The notes under the pieces were generated by a model. The model was not told the origin of the DNA and did not search any database. It saw nothing but the letters and a program-made list of their open reading frames with translations. Positions 9,375-19,393 of a stretch of DNA of 32,625 nucleotides are shown in pieces. A program made the translations under genes and the position numbers. Origin of the DNA: Gammaproteobacteria bacterium (GTDB lineage: Bacteria > Pseudomonadota > Gammaproteobacteria > Magnimaribacterales > D2472); the NCBI GenBank assembly GCA_023257795.1, contig JALRBL010000068.1, positions 1 to 32,625 on the forward strand, in the 5' to 3' direction. Position 1 is the stretch's first letter. Every line of letters begins with the position of its first letter.

Positions 9375-10917
9375 TCTTGCCAAAGCTATTTTTCTTCTAT
9401 TTAGATATGGGCTAATAAATGATGCTGCAAACTTGCATCCTATTACAAAACTACTTGGATTTATAAATATATTTTATTACACAACCAGAAACCAATCTTT
9501 GGGAGAAAGATTGGTGAGTTACCTAGAAAGCATGGGGCCTCTTTTTATTAAGTTTGGTCAATTGCTCTCCACAAGGACAGATTTGCTTGATAAGAGTGTA
9601 ACCTCTGAACTTAAAAGATTGACAGATGCATGCCCCCCATTTAATTCTGCAATTGCTGTTTCATCCATAGAAAAATCTCTAGGAACAAGCATTGAAGCAG
9701 TATTTTCATCTTTTAATACAACTCCAATTGCTGCTGCCTCCTTGGCTCAAGTTCATGAAGCAGAGCTAAAAGACGGTTCTGAGGTAGTTATAAAAGTACT
9801 TCGTCCTGATATAAAAAAATTAGTAACTAAGAATATAAAACTAATGAAGTTCATTGGTTTTTTAATAAGTCTTTTAATTCAAGATAGCCAAAGGCTTCAA
9901 ATTAGCAAAGTGCTTCAAGATTATGAGAATACTGTGCTCAATGAGCTAGATTTAAAGATAGAAGCAGCAAATGCAATCAAAACAAAAGATTTTTTTAAAG
10001 GCAATGAACTTCTCAAAGTGCCGTTCATCTTTCAGGAATTTTCCTCGCGGAACATAATTGTTATGGAGAAAGTAAGCGGAATTCCATGCACTGAAATTTC
10101 TGAAATTCATGAGGCCGGATTAAATATAGAGCAACTTGCAGAAAATGGAGTAAAGATTTTCCTAGACCAAGTATTCAGAGATAATTTTTTTCATGCAGAC
10201 ATGCATCCGGGAAATATTTTTGTAAACAGAGACGCCAGTATTAATGGATATGTAGCTGTTGACTACGCAATCTGCGGAAGCCTTAGCGATCAAGACAGAT
10301 ATTTCTTAGCTAGAATGCTCAAAGCTTTAATTGAAAAAGATTTTAAATCTCTTGCTAGGTTATTTATTCAAGCTCAGTGGGTTAATGCTGGAACAGATAT
10401 TTTTCAGCTTGAACTCACGCTTACTAGCGCATGCTCTGATATCATAAATAAACCTCTTTCTAAGATTGAGTTTGGCAAACTTCTTTTAGAACTATTTGAT
10501 TCAACAAGAAAGTTTGGGCTTTCTATTCAACCCTCTTTGGTTTTATTACAAAAAACATTAATTCATATTGAAGGCATGGGTAGACAGATTCATCCCGAGC
10601 TTGATTTTTGGGGTATTGCCAAGCCATATCTAGATAACTGGCTGGCTGATCAATATAACCCTTCGCTCCTCTTGAAGCATATAGCTGAAAATAAATTAGA
10701 GATCTTAGAAAAATCAAAAAAATTACCAGCCAATATTATTAACCTCATTGAGAACTTTGATATCAATCTTCAATCAAAACAATCCCTAGAGAAAGAACTC
10801 ATAAACACCAATCTAAAACTAGAAAGGTTGGAACGCCTAGGCAAGATCATGATCGCAGGATTGTTAATTGGAGGCTCAATAATCTTTGTGTTACAAGGTC
10901 CTTTTGCATTAATATAG
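9355..10917 (+). CDS. ubiB: Ubiquinone biosynthesis atypical kinase UbiB
   Basis: 520 aa; [47 protein letters not shown]-terminal TM segment. Confidence 0.96.
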   Translation: MIMQFVSLAKAIFLLFRYGLINDAANLHPITKLLGFINIFYYTTRNQSLGERLVSYLESMGPLFIKFGQLLSTRTDLLDKSVTSELKRLTDACPPFNSAIAVSSIEKSLGTSIEAVFSSFNTTPIAAASLAQVHEAELKDGSEVVIKVLRPDIKKLVTKNIKLMKFIGFLISLLIQDSQRLQISKVLQDYENTVLNELDLKIEAANAIKTKDFFKGNELLKVPFIFQEFSSRNIIVMEKVSGIPCTEISEIHEAGLNIEQLAENGVKIFLDQVFRDNFFHADMHPGNIFVNRDASINGYVAVDYAICGSLSDQDRYFLARMLKALIEKDFKSLARLFIQAQWVNAGTDIFQLELTLTSACSDIINKPLSKIEFGKLLLELFDSTRKFGLSIQPSLVLLQKTLIHIEGMGRQIHPELDFWGIAKPYLDNWLADQYNPSLLLKHIAENKLEILEKSKKLPANIINLIENFDINLQSKQSLEKELINTNLKLERLERLGKIMIAGLLIGGSIIFVLQGPFALI

Positions 10918-10921
10918 CTAT

Positions 10922-11089
10922 ATGTTGAGCGGAATTAGTATTTGGCAACTCCTAATCATACTTTTAATTGTACTTGTATTATTTGGTGGCAAAAAACTTA
11001 GATCCATGGGATCCGACTTAGGACATGGTCTAAAGGATTTTAAAAAAGCTATCAAAGATAATGATAAGCCAACAGATAAATCTGAGTAG
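10922..11089 (+). CDS. tatA: Sec-independent translocase TatA (55 aa, missing from ORF track)
   Basis: [57 protein letters not shown] helix, FGGKKL hinge and amphipathic helix typical of TatA; between ubiB and tatB. Confidence 0.95.
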   Translation: MLSGISIWQLLIILLIVLVLFGGKKLRSMGSDLGHGLKDFKKAIKDNDKPTDKSE

Positions 11090-11094
11090 CTGAA

Positions 11095-11325
11095 TTGTTT
11101 CAAGTCGGATTCTTAGAAATTCTACTTATCTTTGTAATATCACTATTTGTATTTGGACCTGACAAGCTTCCCTCAGCAATAAAATCTATCACTAAATTTT
11201 GGTATCTCACAAAATCTAAAATCGAAAAAGCAAAAACCGACTTTGAAAGAGACATAGGCGCCGAAGATATTGAACAAGACGTATTTAATGAGTTGAAACT
11301 CAAAGAACTTGAAAAAAATGAATGA
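11095..11325 (+). CDS. tatB: Sec-independent translocase TatB (76 aa, TTG start)
   Basis: MFQVGFLEILLIFVISLFVFGPDKLPSAIKSITKF matches TatB F.iGF.E.L...i..L.V.GP.kLP; TTG initiation codon. Confidence 0.93.
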   Translation: MFQVGFLEILLIFVISLFVFGPDKLPSAIKSITKFWYLTKSKIEKAKTDFERDIGAEDIEQDVFNELKLKELEKNE

Positions 11326-12037
11326 TGCCGGTGAAATGCCTTTATCAGAACACTTGCTTGAGCTAAGAAAAAGACTGATAAGATTTGTTATGTTTCTTGG
11401 CATTGTTTTTGTAGCTTCTTTGCCATTTAATGAATATATATATGCATATTTAAGCAATCCGCTATTAAGTTCGCTGCCTCAAGATGGTAGGCTAATAGCT
11501 ACACAGGTAACTAGCCCGGTGCTAGTTCCTATAAAGACAGCCTTTTATGCCGCCTTGTTGGCATGCATGCCTATCCTTTTTATTGAAATCTGGGGCTTTT
11601 TAAAGCCTGGCCTTTATTTGCATGAAAAAAAATTAGCTCTGCCAATAATTATTTCAACAACCATCTTATTTTTTATGGGAGTTGCGTTTGGTTTTTATGT
11701 TGCTACTCCTGTGATCTTTAACTTTATCCATACATTTAGTCCGAATAATATTTTAATCATGACAGACATAGGAAACTACCTATCATTTATGTTGAAATTA
11801 TTGTTTGCTTTTGGCATTGCGTTTGAAATGCCCATAATTGTAAATCTTTTAATAAGAACCGGAACTGTAAGTAAAGCTCGCCTTAGAGAGCTTAGACCCT
11901 ATTTAGTAGTATTATTTTTTATACTTGGGATGTTGCTAACTCCGCCCGATATGTTTTCTCAACTCTTCTTGGCTATACCAATGTGGATGCTTTTTGAGCT
12001 TGGCCTATTAGTTAGTAAGGAAAAAACTAGATTTTAA
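11309..12037 (+). CDS. tatC: Sec-independent translocase TatC
   Basis: 242 aa polytopic; MPLSEHLLELRKRLI signature, GFLKPGLYLHEKK, LTPPDMFSQ. Confidence 0.97.
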   Translation: MKKMNDAGEMPLSEHLLELRKRLIRFVMFLGIVFVASLPFNEYIYAYLSNPLLSSLPQDGRLIATQVTSPVLVPIKTAFYAALLACMPILFIEIWGFLKPGLYLHEKKLALPIIISTTILFFMGVAFGFYVATPVIFNFIHTFSPNNILIMTDIGNYLSFMLKLLFAFGIAFEMPIIVNLLIRTGTVSKARLRELRPYLVVLFFILGMLLTPPDMFSQLFLAIPMWMLFELGLLVSKEKTRF

Positions 12038-12611
12038 GCCTTGTCATCCAATCATCTTGGGATGGCGCCGTTAAATTTAAAGCCATTTCTACAGCCTCTT
12101 CTGGAGATGAAGTAATAATTATTTGATTTCTATTAATATTGGATAAAAACTTGTACTTAACTGCATTATCCATCCATGCTAAGAAATGATCATAGTAATT
12201 AAGCGTATTAAGAATAATTAACGGCTTAGCAATCATGCCAACTTGATTATTCACTTGAACATCTAAAAGCTCATCTAAAGACCCCATGCCTCCAGCTAAA
12301 ACAATAAAAGCATCACTGATTTCTAAAAATTTCTCTTTTCTTTCAAAAAAAGTCTTAGTAATTATTTCTGTTGTAATCCTAGGATTGGTTTGTTCAAATT
12401 GATCTAGCTTAGAAAGAGCAATTCCTGTAACTTTTCCATTGTTGTCAATTGCAGCATCTGAAACTATTCCCATTAAGCCTCTGTTCCCCCCTCCAAAAAC
12501 TAGTTCTGCTTGATTTTGGGCGATGAGCTTTCCTACTTCACGAGCATGGTCTGAAAAGATCTGCTCTGAGCCAGAATGAGCCCCACAAAAGACTGCTATT
12601 TTTCTATTCAT
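12027..12611 (-). CDS. LOG-family protein (cytokinin riboside 5'-monophosphate phosphoribohydrolase-like, TIGR00730)
   Basis: 194 aa; VFGGGNRGLMG and LAGGMGSLDELL motifs; IAVFCGAHSG N-terminus. Confidence 0.92.
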   Translation of the reverse strand: MNRKIAVFCGAHSGSEQIFSDHAREVGKLIAQNQAELVFGGGNRGLMGIVSDAAIDNNGKVTGIALSKLDQFEQTNPRITTEIITKTFFERKEKFLEISDAFIVLAGGMGSLDELLDVQVNNQVGMIAKPLIILNTLNYYDHFLAWMDNAVKYKFLSNINRNQIIITSSPEEAVEMALNLTAPSQDDWMTRLKI

Positions 12612-13752
12612 TTGGTAATCCTAGTATATTTTTAGATATTATATTAAGTTGAATCTCGGAACTTCCACCGGCGATAGTATAAGCTTTTGAATAAAAAAAT
12701 GATTTAATAATGTCGTATTCATCTTCGGTCGCACTTTCTAAGTCTTTGATGCCGTCAGCTCCAAGGGCAAATAAATTCAGCTCCCATCTTTTTTGAACCT
12801 CTTCGGTTGATAGGTATTTTAGAACCATGGACGGATGGAAATTTCCCTGACGTGCTGCTTGACCTGCTCTAGCAATGGTGAGATCAATTGCTCGTTGCCG
12901 CAAAGTATGACGAATTATTTTGTAATAAAAAGTAGTGTAGGCTTCTAGGCCTAGCAAGGTAAAAAGCTTTGCTGGGTCAACATCTACTGCACCCTCTGCG
13001 CCTAAATCAGACATCATCATCCTCTCTAAAGCCAATAATTTCTTTGCAATCTCCCAGCCTTGATTTTCTTTTCCAATAAGACTTTCCTTAGTAACTCTCA
13101 CATCGGTAAAAAAAACCTGACAAAATGGTGATTGACCACTTAGAAGTTTGATTGGTTTAATTTCAATGCCAGGTAAAGTCATATCAATTAAGATAAATGA
13201 AATTCCGCCTTGTTTTGATTCTTTGGAGGTTCTTACCAAGCAGTACATATAATCTGCCTTATTTGCTTCAGAGGTCCAAATCTTTGAGCCATTTATAACA
13301 TATGAATCCTCTTCTTCTAAAGCGGAGGTACTTAAGCTTGCAAGATCAGAGCCTGACCCTGGCTCAGAAAATCCCTGGCACCACCAAATCTCACCACGTG
13401 AGATCTTAGGAAGGAAAAATTCCTTTTGCTTTTGATTAGCATATTCTAATAACACCGGACCTAGCATTGTGATACCAAAGTTTATTTGTGCGGGTCGTGC
13501 ATTAATAACTGCAAGCTCCTCTTTCAGAATTTGAGCTTTCTCTTGATTTAAACCCGCTCCACCAAACTCAATAGGCCACTCAGGCGTACAATAACCTCTT
13601 TTAGTCATTGCAAAGAACCAATCTTTAGCTTCTCGATTTGGGAATTGTATATTTGAAGAGGACCACACTTGCTCATCATTTGGCATCGAAGTTCTCATGC
13701 GCATTGGACAGTTGTCTTCAAGCCAATGCTTAATCTCTTCCCTAAATTCCAT
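12604..13752 (-). CDS. Acyl-CoA dehydrogenase
   Basis: 382 aa; WCQGFSEPGSGSDLASL, INGSKIWTSEANKADYMYCLVRT, C-terminal AGGSSEIQLNIISKNILGLP. Confidence 0.95.
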   Translation of the reverse strand: MEFREEIKHWLEDNCPMRMRTSMPNDEQVWSSSNIQFPNREAKDWFFAMTKRGYCTPEWPIEFGGAGLNQEKAQILKEELAVINARPAQINFGITMLGPVLLEYANQKQKEFFLPKISRGEIWWCQGFSEPGSGSDLASLSTSALEEEDSYVINGSKIWTSEANKADYMYCLVRTSKESKQGGISFILIDMTLPGIEIKPIKLLSGQSPFCQVFFTDVRVTKESLIGKENQGWEIAKKLLALERMMMSDLGAEGAVDVDPAKLFTLLGLEAYTTFYYKIIRHTLRQRAIDLTIARAGQAARQGNFHPSMVLKYLSTEEVQKRWELNLFALGADGIKDLESATEDEYDIIKSFFYSKAYTIAGGSSEIQLNIISKNILGLPNE

Positions 13753-13753
13753 A

Positions 13754-14191
13754 TCAGAAATTATAAATTAGTGTATAAGGACCATCATTAATAGATGATA
13801 CTTGCATACTTGCACCAAACTCTCCAAAAAAAACCCTTATGCTCAGATGCTTTGATGTTTCAATCATTAAATCAAATAGATTTTTTGCCTGAGAAGGTTC
13901 TAAGGCTAAATGATAGCTTGGTTTAAGACCTTTATTTGTTGAAGCGCTAAGCGTAAATTGACTCACAATCAATAGTGCAGCATCTAATTGTGCCAAACTT
14001 GTATCTAAATTGCTGCTATCTCCTTCAAAAATCTTGTATCTTGAAACTTTATCAAAAAATTTATTTATACTATTTTGATTATCGCCTGACTCAAAACATA
14101 CATAGGCCAGCAGGCCCTTTTTAATAGATGAGTATTGAAGGCCATCTATTGAAACAGAAGCCTCCAACACCCTTTGAAGGATAACTTTCAA
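13754..14191 (-). CDS. dtd: D-aminoacyl-tRNA deacylase
   Basis: 145 aa; MKVILQRVLEASVSI, SQFTLSA catalytic motif, C-terminal NDGPYTLIYNF (GP motif). Confidence 0.95.
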   Translation of the reverse strand: MKVILQRVLEASVSIDGLQYSSIKKGLLAYVCFESGDNQNSINKFFDKVSRYKIFEGDSSNLDTSLAQLDAALLIVSQFTLSASTNKGLKPSYHLALEPSQAKNLFDLMIETSKHLSIRVFFGEFGASMQVSSINDGPYTLIYNF

Positions 14192-14197
14192 GTTTAT

Positions 14198-15262
14198 TTA
14201 GTTTACTGTTGGATCAAGACTGCCATCAAGATATCTGAGATGCATTTCCTCCAATGAGATAACAGATATTTTGTCTGCTTGACCAGCAGTGCCAAAAGCC
14301 TCATATCTATCTATACAGATATCTCTCATTGCATCAATTGTCTTTGCAAGATATTTTCTAGGATCAAACTCCGATCTATTCTCTTGCAAAAATTTTCTAA
14401 TCGCGCCTGTTGATGCTAGCCTCAAATCCGTATCAATATTTACTTTTCTTACTCCATGCTTAATTCCTTCTTGAACCTCTTCGACAGGAACTCCGTATGT
14501 TTCTGGTATCTGGCCACCAAAATGATTGATTACCTCTAGCCAATCTTGGGGCACTGCAGAAGATCCATGCATAACAAGATGAGTGTCAGGAATTCTTGCA
14601 TGAATTTCTTTTATGCGCTTTATTGCTAGAATATCACCGGTTGGGGGCCTAGTAAATTTATAAGCTCCATGGCTGGTGCCAATTGCAATAGCTAGAGCAT
14701 CAACATGAGTATCTTTAACAAATTGAGCTGCTTCTTCAGGATCTGTTAGCAATTGATCATGCGACAAAATACCTTCAGCACCTGACCCATCCTCATCTCC
14801 TGCCTCTCCTGTTTCTAGAGATCCTAGGCATCCTAGTTCACCTTCGACAGAAACACCGCAAGCATGCGCCATCTCAACCACTCTTTTAGTAACTGATGAG
14901 TTATATTCGTAATCTGCTGGTGTTTTCATGTCTTCTAACAATGATCCATCCATCATCACCGAAGAGAAGCCAAGCTGGATTGAGCGCTGGCAAACGCTTG
15001 GAGAGGCCCCATGGTCTTGATGCATGACTACAGGTATATGAGGAAACTCCTCCAATGCAGCCAAAATAAGATGTCGCAAAAAAGTTGGCCCCGCATACTT
15101 CCTTGCGCCTGCCGAAGCTTGCACAATGACTGGGCTGGATGTTTTATCTGCGGCCTCCATGATAGCTCTCATCTGCTCAAGATTATTTACATTAAATGCT
15201 GGTACGCCATAATTATTTTCTGCTGCATGATCTAATAGTTGCCTTAAACTTATTAAAGCCAT
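14198..15262 (-). CDS. fba: Class II fructose-1,6-bisphosphate aldolase
   Basis: 354 aa; [62 protein letters not shown]. Confidence 0.96.
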   Translation of the reverse strand: MALISLRQLLDHAAENNYGVPAFNVNNLEQMRAIMEAADKTSSPVIVQASAGARKYAGPTFLRHLILAALEEFPHIPVVMHQDHGASPSVCQRSIQLGFSSVMMDGSLLEDMKTPADYEYNSSVTKRVVEMAHACGVSVEGELGCLGSLETGEAGDEDGSGAEGILSHDQLLTDPEEAAQFVKDTHVDALAIAIGTSHGAYKFTRPPTGDILAIKRIKEIHARIPDTHLVMHGSSAVPQDWLEVINHFGGQIPETYGVPVEEVQEGIKHGVRKVNIDTDLRLASTGAIRKFLQENRSEFDPRKYLAKTIDAMRDICIDRYEAFGTAGQADKISVISLEEMHLRYLDGSLDPTVN

Positions 15263-15280
15263 AATAATTCTCCTGTTTAC

Positions 15281-16426
15281 TTAAAAATCATATCCTAAGG
15301 CTTCTAGTGCGGGAAGCTTTTTGCCTTCAAGAAATTCTAAGAAAGCTCCTCCTGCAGTAGAAATATACCCAATCTTAATTGGATCAATAAATTCATTGAT
15401 TGCTGCTATGGTCTCTCCTCCGCCAGCTATTGAGAAAGCATTAGAAGATGAAATAATAGAGGCTAGGTATTTAGTGCCATTTTTAAATCCCTCTTTTTCA
15501 AAAACTCCCGCGGGACCATTCCAAATTATTGTCTTTGCTGTCTCAAGGACTTTTTTATAAGAACTATCGACGTTGATATCTAAAATTAAATCATCGTCCT
15601 CTATTGCATCAATGGATTTCATTGTTGAATGATGATCATCAAAGCTTTTTGCAGTAAACACTTCTGTTGGTAATATGCAGTTCCCTTTTTCGAGAATAGA
15701 TTTAGCCATCACAAGCATATCTGTTTCCACAAGCGAGCGCCCAACATTAAATCCTTTGGCTAGTAAGAAAGTATTGGCGATGCCTCCACCTACAATAATG
15801 TGATCTGATATTTCGGATAGTTTTTTTAACACTGACAATTTTGTTGAAACCTTTGACCCACCTACAATAGAAACAAGAGGAGCATCAAATGATTTAAACG
15901 CCCTAGTTAATGAGAGCACTTCTTTTTCAACTAAAAGACCAGCACAAGATACCTTTGATTCAATGATAGCTCCATAAGTAGAGGATTGAGCTCTGTGAGC
16001 AGTTGCGAAGGCATCAAATACATATATATCGCAAATGCTCGCTATTTTCTTAGAGAGAGTTAATTCATTATTCATTTCGCCTTCAAAACACCTTATATTT
16101 TCAAGCATTGCTATTTGATAGCCATCTTTGAAGCATTCTTCAAAACTAATTTCTCTACAAAGAGGTATTTCTAGGTTTAATAAATTTGAGAGGTATTTGG
16201 CTACTGGTTCTAGAGAGCTCTCTTTATCAAAAGTTCCCTCGGTTGGCCGTCCAAGATGTGAGATTATTAAAAGTTTACAATTTGCTGAGAGAAGTTGCTC
16301 AATTGTAGGAATACAGGCCTCAATTCTGGTTGCATCTGCAACTACGCCATCTTTAATTGGTACATTTAGATCTAATCTAAGTGCAATATTTTTTTCAAGA
16401 TAGTCTTGATCTTTAAGAAGCCTCAT
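15281..16426 (-). CDS. pgk: Phosphoglycerate kinase
   Basis: 381 aa; RLDLNVPIKDG, LLIISHLGRPTEG, VGGGIANTFL, TIIWNGPAGVFE, GGGETIAA. Confidence 0.97.
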   Translation of the reverse strand: MRLLKDQDYLEKNIALRLDLNVPIKDGVVADATRIEACIPTIEQLLSANCKLLIISHLGRPTEGTFDKESSLEPVAKYLSNLLNLEIPLCREISFEECFKDGYQIAMLENIRCFEGEMNNELTLSKKIASICDIYVFDAFATAHRAQSSTYGAIIESKVSCAGLLVEKEVLSLTRAFKSFDAPLVSIVGGSKVSTKLSVLKKLSEISDHIIVGGGIANTFLLAKGFNVGRSLVETDMLVMAKSILEKGNCILPTEVFTAKSFDDHHSTMKSIDAIEDDDLILDINVDSSYKKVLETAKTIIWNGPAGVFEKEGFKNGTKYLASIISSSNAFSIAGGGETIAAINEFIDPIKIGYISTAGGAFLEFLEGKKLPALEALGYDF

Positions 16427-18414
16427 CCTATTAAATTTCTAGCCTCAAGTGCTATATTTTCGGGATCAAATCCAAATTCATGAATCAATACTTCGCCTGG
16501 CGCACTTTCACCAAAAGTAGAAATTCCTAATATTTTGTCTGTTGAGGAAGCCATAAGCCCCCAACTATTGGGGTGAGACATTTCAACAAATAGCTTTGGA
16601 ACATTAGGAAGAACAACGCTATCTTTGTATGCTTGGTCTTGCTCGTTAAAAAGATCAAGACATGGCATCGATACTACATTTATATCTTTGATTCCTAATA
16701 TCTCTCTGGCCTTGAGAGCTGCTCCAACTTCGCTGCCAGATGCAATAATTTGAAGAATTGGATGATCATTTTGAGCTAGCAAGTATCCTCCCTTGGCAAC
16801 TTCTTCTATTTTATTTTCTGTTAGAGGAAGTTTAGGAAGGCTTTGTCTAGATAAAATTAAAGTATGAGGGTTTTTGCTAGAGTGTATCGCTGCTCTCCAT
16901 GCAACCGCAGTCTCAGTAAGATCAGCGGGCCTCCAATTATAAAGATTTGGTGTATTTCTGAGCGTTGCAATATGTTCTATGGGTTGATGGGTAGGACCAT
17001 CTTCTCCTAATCCAATAGAGTCATGCGTAAAAACATAGGTCACTGGGATTTTCATTAATGCAGATAGGCGCACAGCATTTCTTGCGTAGTCCATAAATAC
17101 AAGGAAAGTTCCTCCGTAAGGTCTAATGCCACCATGTAATGACATTCCGTTCATGATGGCAGCCATTCCAAACTCTCGAACACCATAATAAATATGATTT
17201 CCACTTGGATCATCGCTTGCAAATACACTGCTTGATGAGGACAGCGTGTTATTAGATCCAGTTAAATCTGCAGACCCCCCAATAAGTTCAGGTAGCTCTG
17301 GGCATAAAAAATCGAGACACTGCTCGGAAGCTTTTCTTGTGGCAACTGAATTTGTTTTATCAAGGGTAGATAGAATAAATTCATCCATCTTGGAACTAAA
17401 ATCTTTGGGAAGTTCATTGTTTATTAATCTGAGCAGCAGACCATGTTCCTCTGGAAACATGTCGCCATATTTGATGAGCAGTTCGTCCCAAATACAATTA
17501 TCCTTTTCCCCACTTTCAACAGCATTCCATGCCTCGTAGATTTCTTCTGGGATACAAAAAGGGTCGTAAAGCCAATTCAAGTTAGCTCTTGTTGCCTTGA
17601 TTTCATCGATGCCTAATGGAGAGCCATGGGATTTTTCTGAGCCTTCTTTGGCAGGCGATCCAAAGCCTATCTTGGTTTTACAACAAATCATGGATGGCTT
17701 ATGCAGCTCTTTTTTTGCAGACTCAATAGCTTTGTTGATTGCGTTAACATTATGTCCGTCTACCTCAATTACTTGCCATCCATAAGATTCAAAACGCTTG
17801 ACTGTGTCGTCTGTAAACCAGCCCTCAACCTTGCCATCAATTGAAATACCATTTTGATCATAAAAACAAATAAGCTTGCCCAATGAATGAGTTCCAGCAA
17901 AAGAGCATGCCTCATGAGAGATACCTTCCATCAAGCAACCATCACCTAAAAACACATAGGTGAAATGATCAATGATATTGAAGTCTACTTGGTTAAACCT
18001 GCACGCCAAGCTTTTTTCAGCTAAAGCCATACCAACGGCATTAGCAAGTCCTTGTCCAAGCGGCCCAGTTGTGGTCTCAATTCCAAGCGCTTTGTCATAT
18101 TCAGGGTGACCGGGTGTTTTAGATCTTAATTGTCTAAAATTTTTAATATCATCTAAGGTGATGGAATATCCAGTTAAATGAAGCAAACTGTAAAGCAACA
18201 TTGACCCATGGCCATTTGATAAAACAAACCTATCTCTGTTAAACCAATAGGGATTTTTAGGATTATGCCTTAAATGATTTTTCCAAAGAGAGACTGCGAT
18301 ATCTGCCATCCCCATTGGCATTCCTGGATGCCCTGAATTAGCTTGCTGTACCGCATCAATTGATAAAAATCTAATAGCATTTGCAAGGCTTTGATTATTT
18401 ATGTCCGCCATCAA
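16423..18414 (-). CDS. tkt: Transketolase
   Basis: 663 aa; FLSIDAVQQANSGHPGMPMGMADIA, FLGDGCLMEG, THDSIGLGEDGPTHQPIEH; 4-nt overlap with pgk. Confidence 0.97.
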   Translation of the reverse strand: MMADINNQSLANAIRFLSIDAVQQANSGHPGMPMGMADIAVSLWKNHLRHNPKNPYWFNRDRFVLSNGHGSMLLYSLLHLTGYSITLDDIKNFRQLRSKTPGHPEYDKALGIETTTGPLGQGLANAVGMALAEKSLACRFNQVDFNIIDHFTYVFLGDGCLMEGISHEACSFAGTHSLGKLICFYDQNGISIDGKVEGWFTDDTVKRFESYGWQVIEVDGHNVNAINKAIESAKKELHKPSMICCKTKIGFGSPAKEGSEKSHGSPLGIDEIKATRANLNWLYDPFCIPEEIYEAWNAVESGEKDNCIWDELLIKYGDMFPEEHGLLLRLINNELPKDFSSKMDEFILSTLDKTNSVATRKASEQCLDFLCPELPELIGGSADLTGSNNTLSSSSSVFASDDPSGNHIYYGVREFGMAAIMNGMSLHGGIRPYGGTFLVFMDYARNAVRLSALMKIPVTYVFTHDSIGLGEDGPTHQPIEHIATLRNTPNLYNWRPADLTETAVAWRAAIHSSKNPHTLILSRQSLPKLPLTENKIEEVAKGGYLLAQNDHPILQIIASGSEVGAALKAREILGIKDINVVSMPCLDLFNEQDQAYKDSVVLPNVPKLFVEMSHPNSWGLMASSTDKILGISTFGESAPGEVLIHEFGFDPENIALEARNLIG

Positions 18415-18454
18415 AAGATCTTAATATGAATATGCTTACAAATAAACAGATGGG

Positions 18455-18483
18455 TTGAGATAAACACTATAAAGATTTAAAAT
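18455..18483 (+). promoter_or_regulatory. Sigma70-like promoter for the metF-metK-ahcY operon
   Basis: TTGAGA (18455-18460), exactly 17 nt, TAAAAT (18478-18483); predicted start about 18489-18491, just before the putative aptamer. Confidence 0.65.
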
Positions 18484-18491
18484 AAGCACAC

Positions 18492-18536
18492 ATAGCGATT
18501 TGTTCCTGCTTGCATGCTAAAACTGCTAAAAGGGGC
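18492..18536 (+). promoter_or_regulatory. SAM-II/SAM-V-like S-adenosylmethionine riboswitch aptamer (H-type pseudoknot)
   Basis: ATAGCGATTTGTTCCTGCTTGCATGCTAAAACTGCTAAAAGGGGC. P1: TAGC(G) 18493-18497 with (T)GCTA 18515-18519. Pseudoknot: CC...GC in CCTGCTTGC (18505-18513) with GC...GG in GCTAAAAGG (18525-18533). GATTT..CC....TTGC and GCTAAAAGG match the SAM-II pattern GAUUU..CCGUAUUGC ... GCUAAAAAGG. Directly upstream of metF and metK. Confidence 0.75.
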
Positions 18537-18559
18537 GCCTTATAAATATAGGTGTAAAA

Positions 18560-19366
18560 ATGAGTATATCCTTAGAATTTTTTCCACCCAAAGATTTAGA
18601 TTTTCTAAAGGTTGTTGCTTGTTTAAATGATTTAACTAAATTAAATCCAAAATTTGTCTCTATAACATGGGGAGCGTTAGGAAATTCAGAGGAGAAGTCT
18701 ATTGGATTAATTCAAGCGATAAAGAATGCTTCAGATATTGAAGTTGTCTCGCATTTAACTCTAGTTAATAAATCAAGAAATCAAATTAATGAAATTGCAA
18801 AAAATCTTACAAACGAAGGCATAAAAAGAATTGTTGCCATAAGAGGAGATAGTCCAGATGGAAAATTTAAAAGTCACCCAGAGGGCTTCTCAGCGACCAG
18901 TGAGTTTGTAGCATTTCTTAAAGCAAAGGGTTTTGAGGTAATAGTTTCTGCATATCCAGAGCCACACCCTATGTCAAAAGGGCTTGAATTTGACTTGGAT
19001 ATTCTTGAGGGCAAGGTAGCCGCAGGAGCCTCTAAAGCAATTACACAATTTTGTTTTGATACCAGACAATTTGAAATTTTAAAAAATAGTCTAGCGCGAA
19101 GAAACATAAATATTGAATTGATCGCAGGAATAATGCCAATCTATAACTTCGATAATGTTTGTAATATGGCAGCCAGGTGTGGTGCTCAAATACCTTTATC
19201 TATTATTAAAAAATTTGAAGGCAAATCAAATGATGATGAAAATCTTTCTGTCCAAATAGCTGTTGATCAAATAACAGAATTAAAGAATATTGGATACGAT
19301 TCTTTTCATGTCTACACCCTTAATAAATCAAACTTAATAAATAAAATTTTTAATAGCCTTAGCTAG
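18560..19366 (+). CDS. metF: Methylenetetrahydrofolate reductase MetF
   Basis: 268 aa; SLEFFPPK, NPKFVSITWGA, VSHLTLVNKSRNQI, GIKRIVAIRGDSPDG, VSAYPEPHP, AGASKAITQFCFD; upstream of metK. Confidence 0.93.
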   Translation: MSISLEFFPPKDLDFLKVVACLNDLTKLNPKFVSITWGALGNSEEKSIGLIQAIKNASDIEVVSHLTLVNKSRNQINEIAKNLTNEGIKRIVAIRGDSPDGKFKSHPEGFSATSEFVAFLKAKGFEVIVSAYPEPHPMSKGLEFDLDILEGKVAAGASKAITQFCFDTRQFEILKNSLARRNINIELIAGIMPIYNFDNVCNMAARCGAQIPLSIIKKFEGKSNDDENLSVQIAVDQITELKNIGYDSFHVYTLNKSNLINKIFNSLS

Positions 19367-19393
19367 CCAAAATACTTAAATTTAGGAGAAATT

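Noticed and set aside
18525-18540. GCTAAAAGGGGCGCC as a rho-independent terminator stem
   Set aside because: The GGCGCC palindrome has no proper loop or following U-tract; better explained as the pseudoknot 3' strand.
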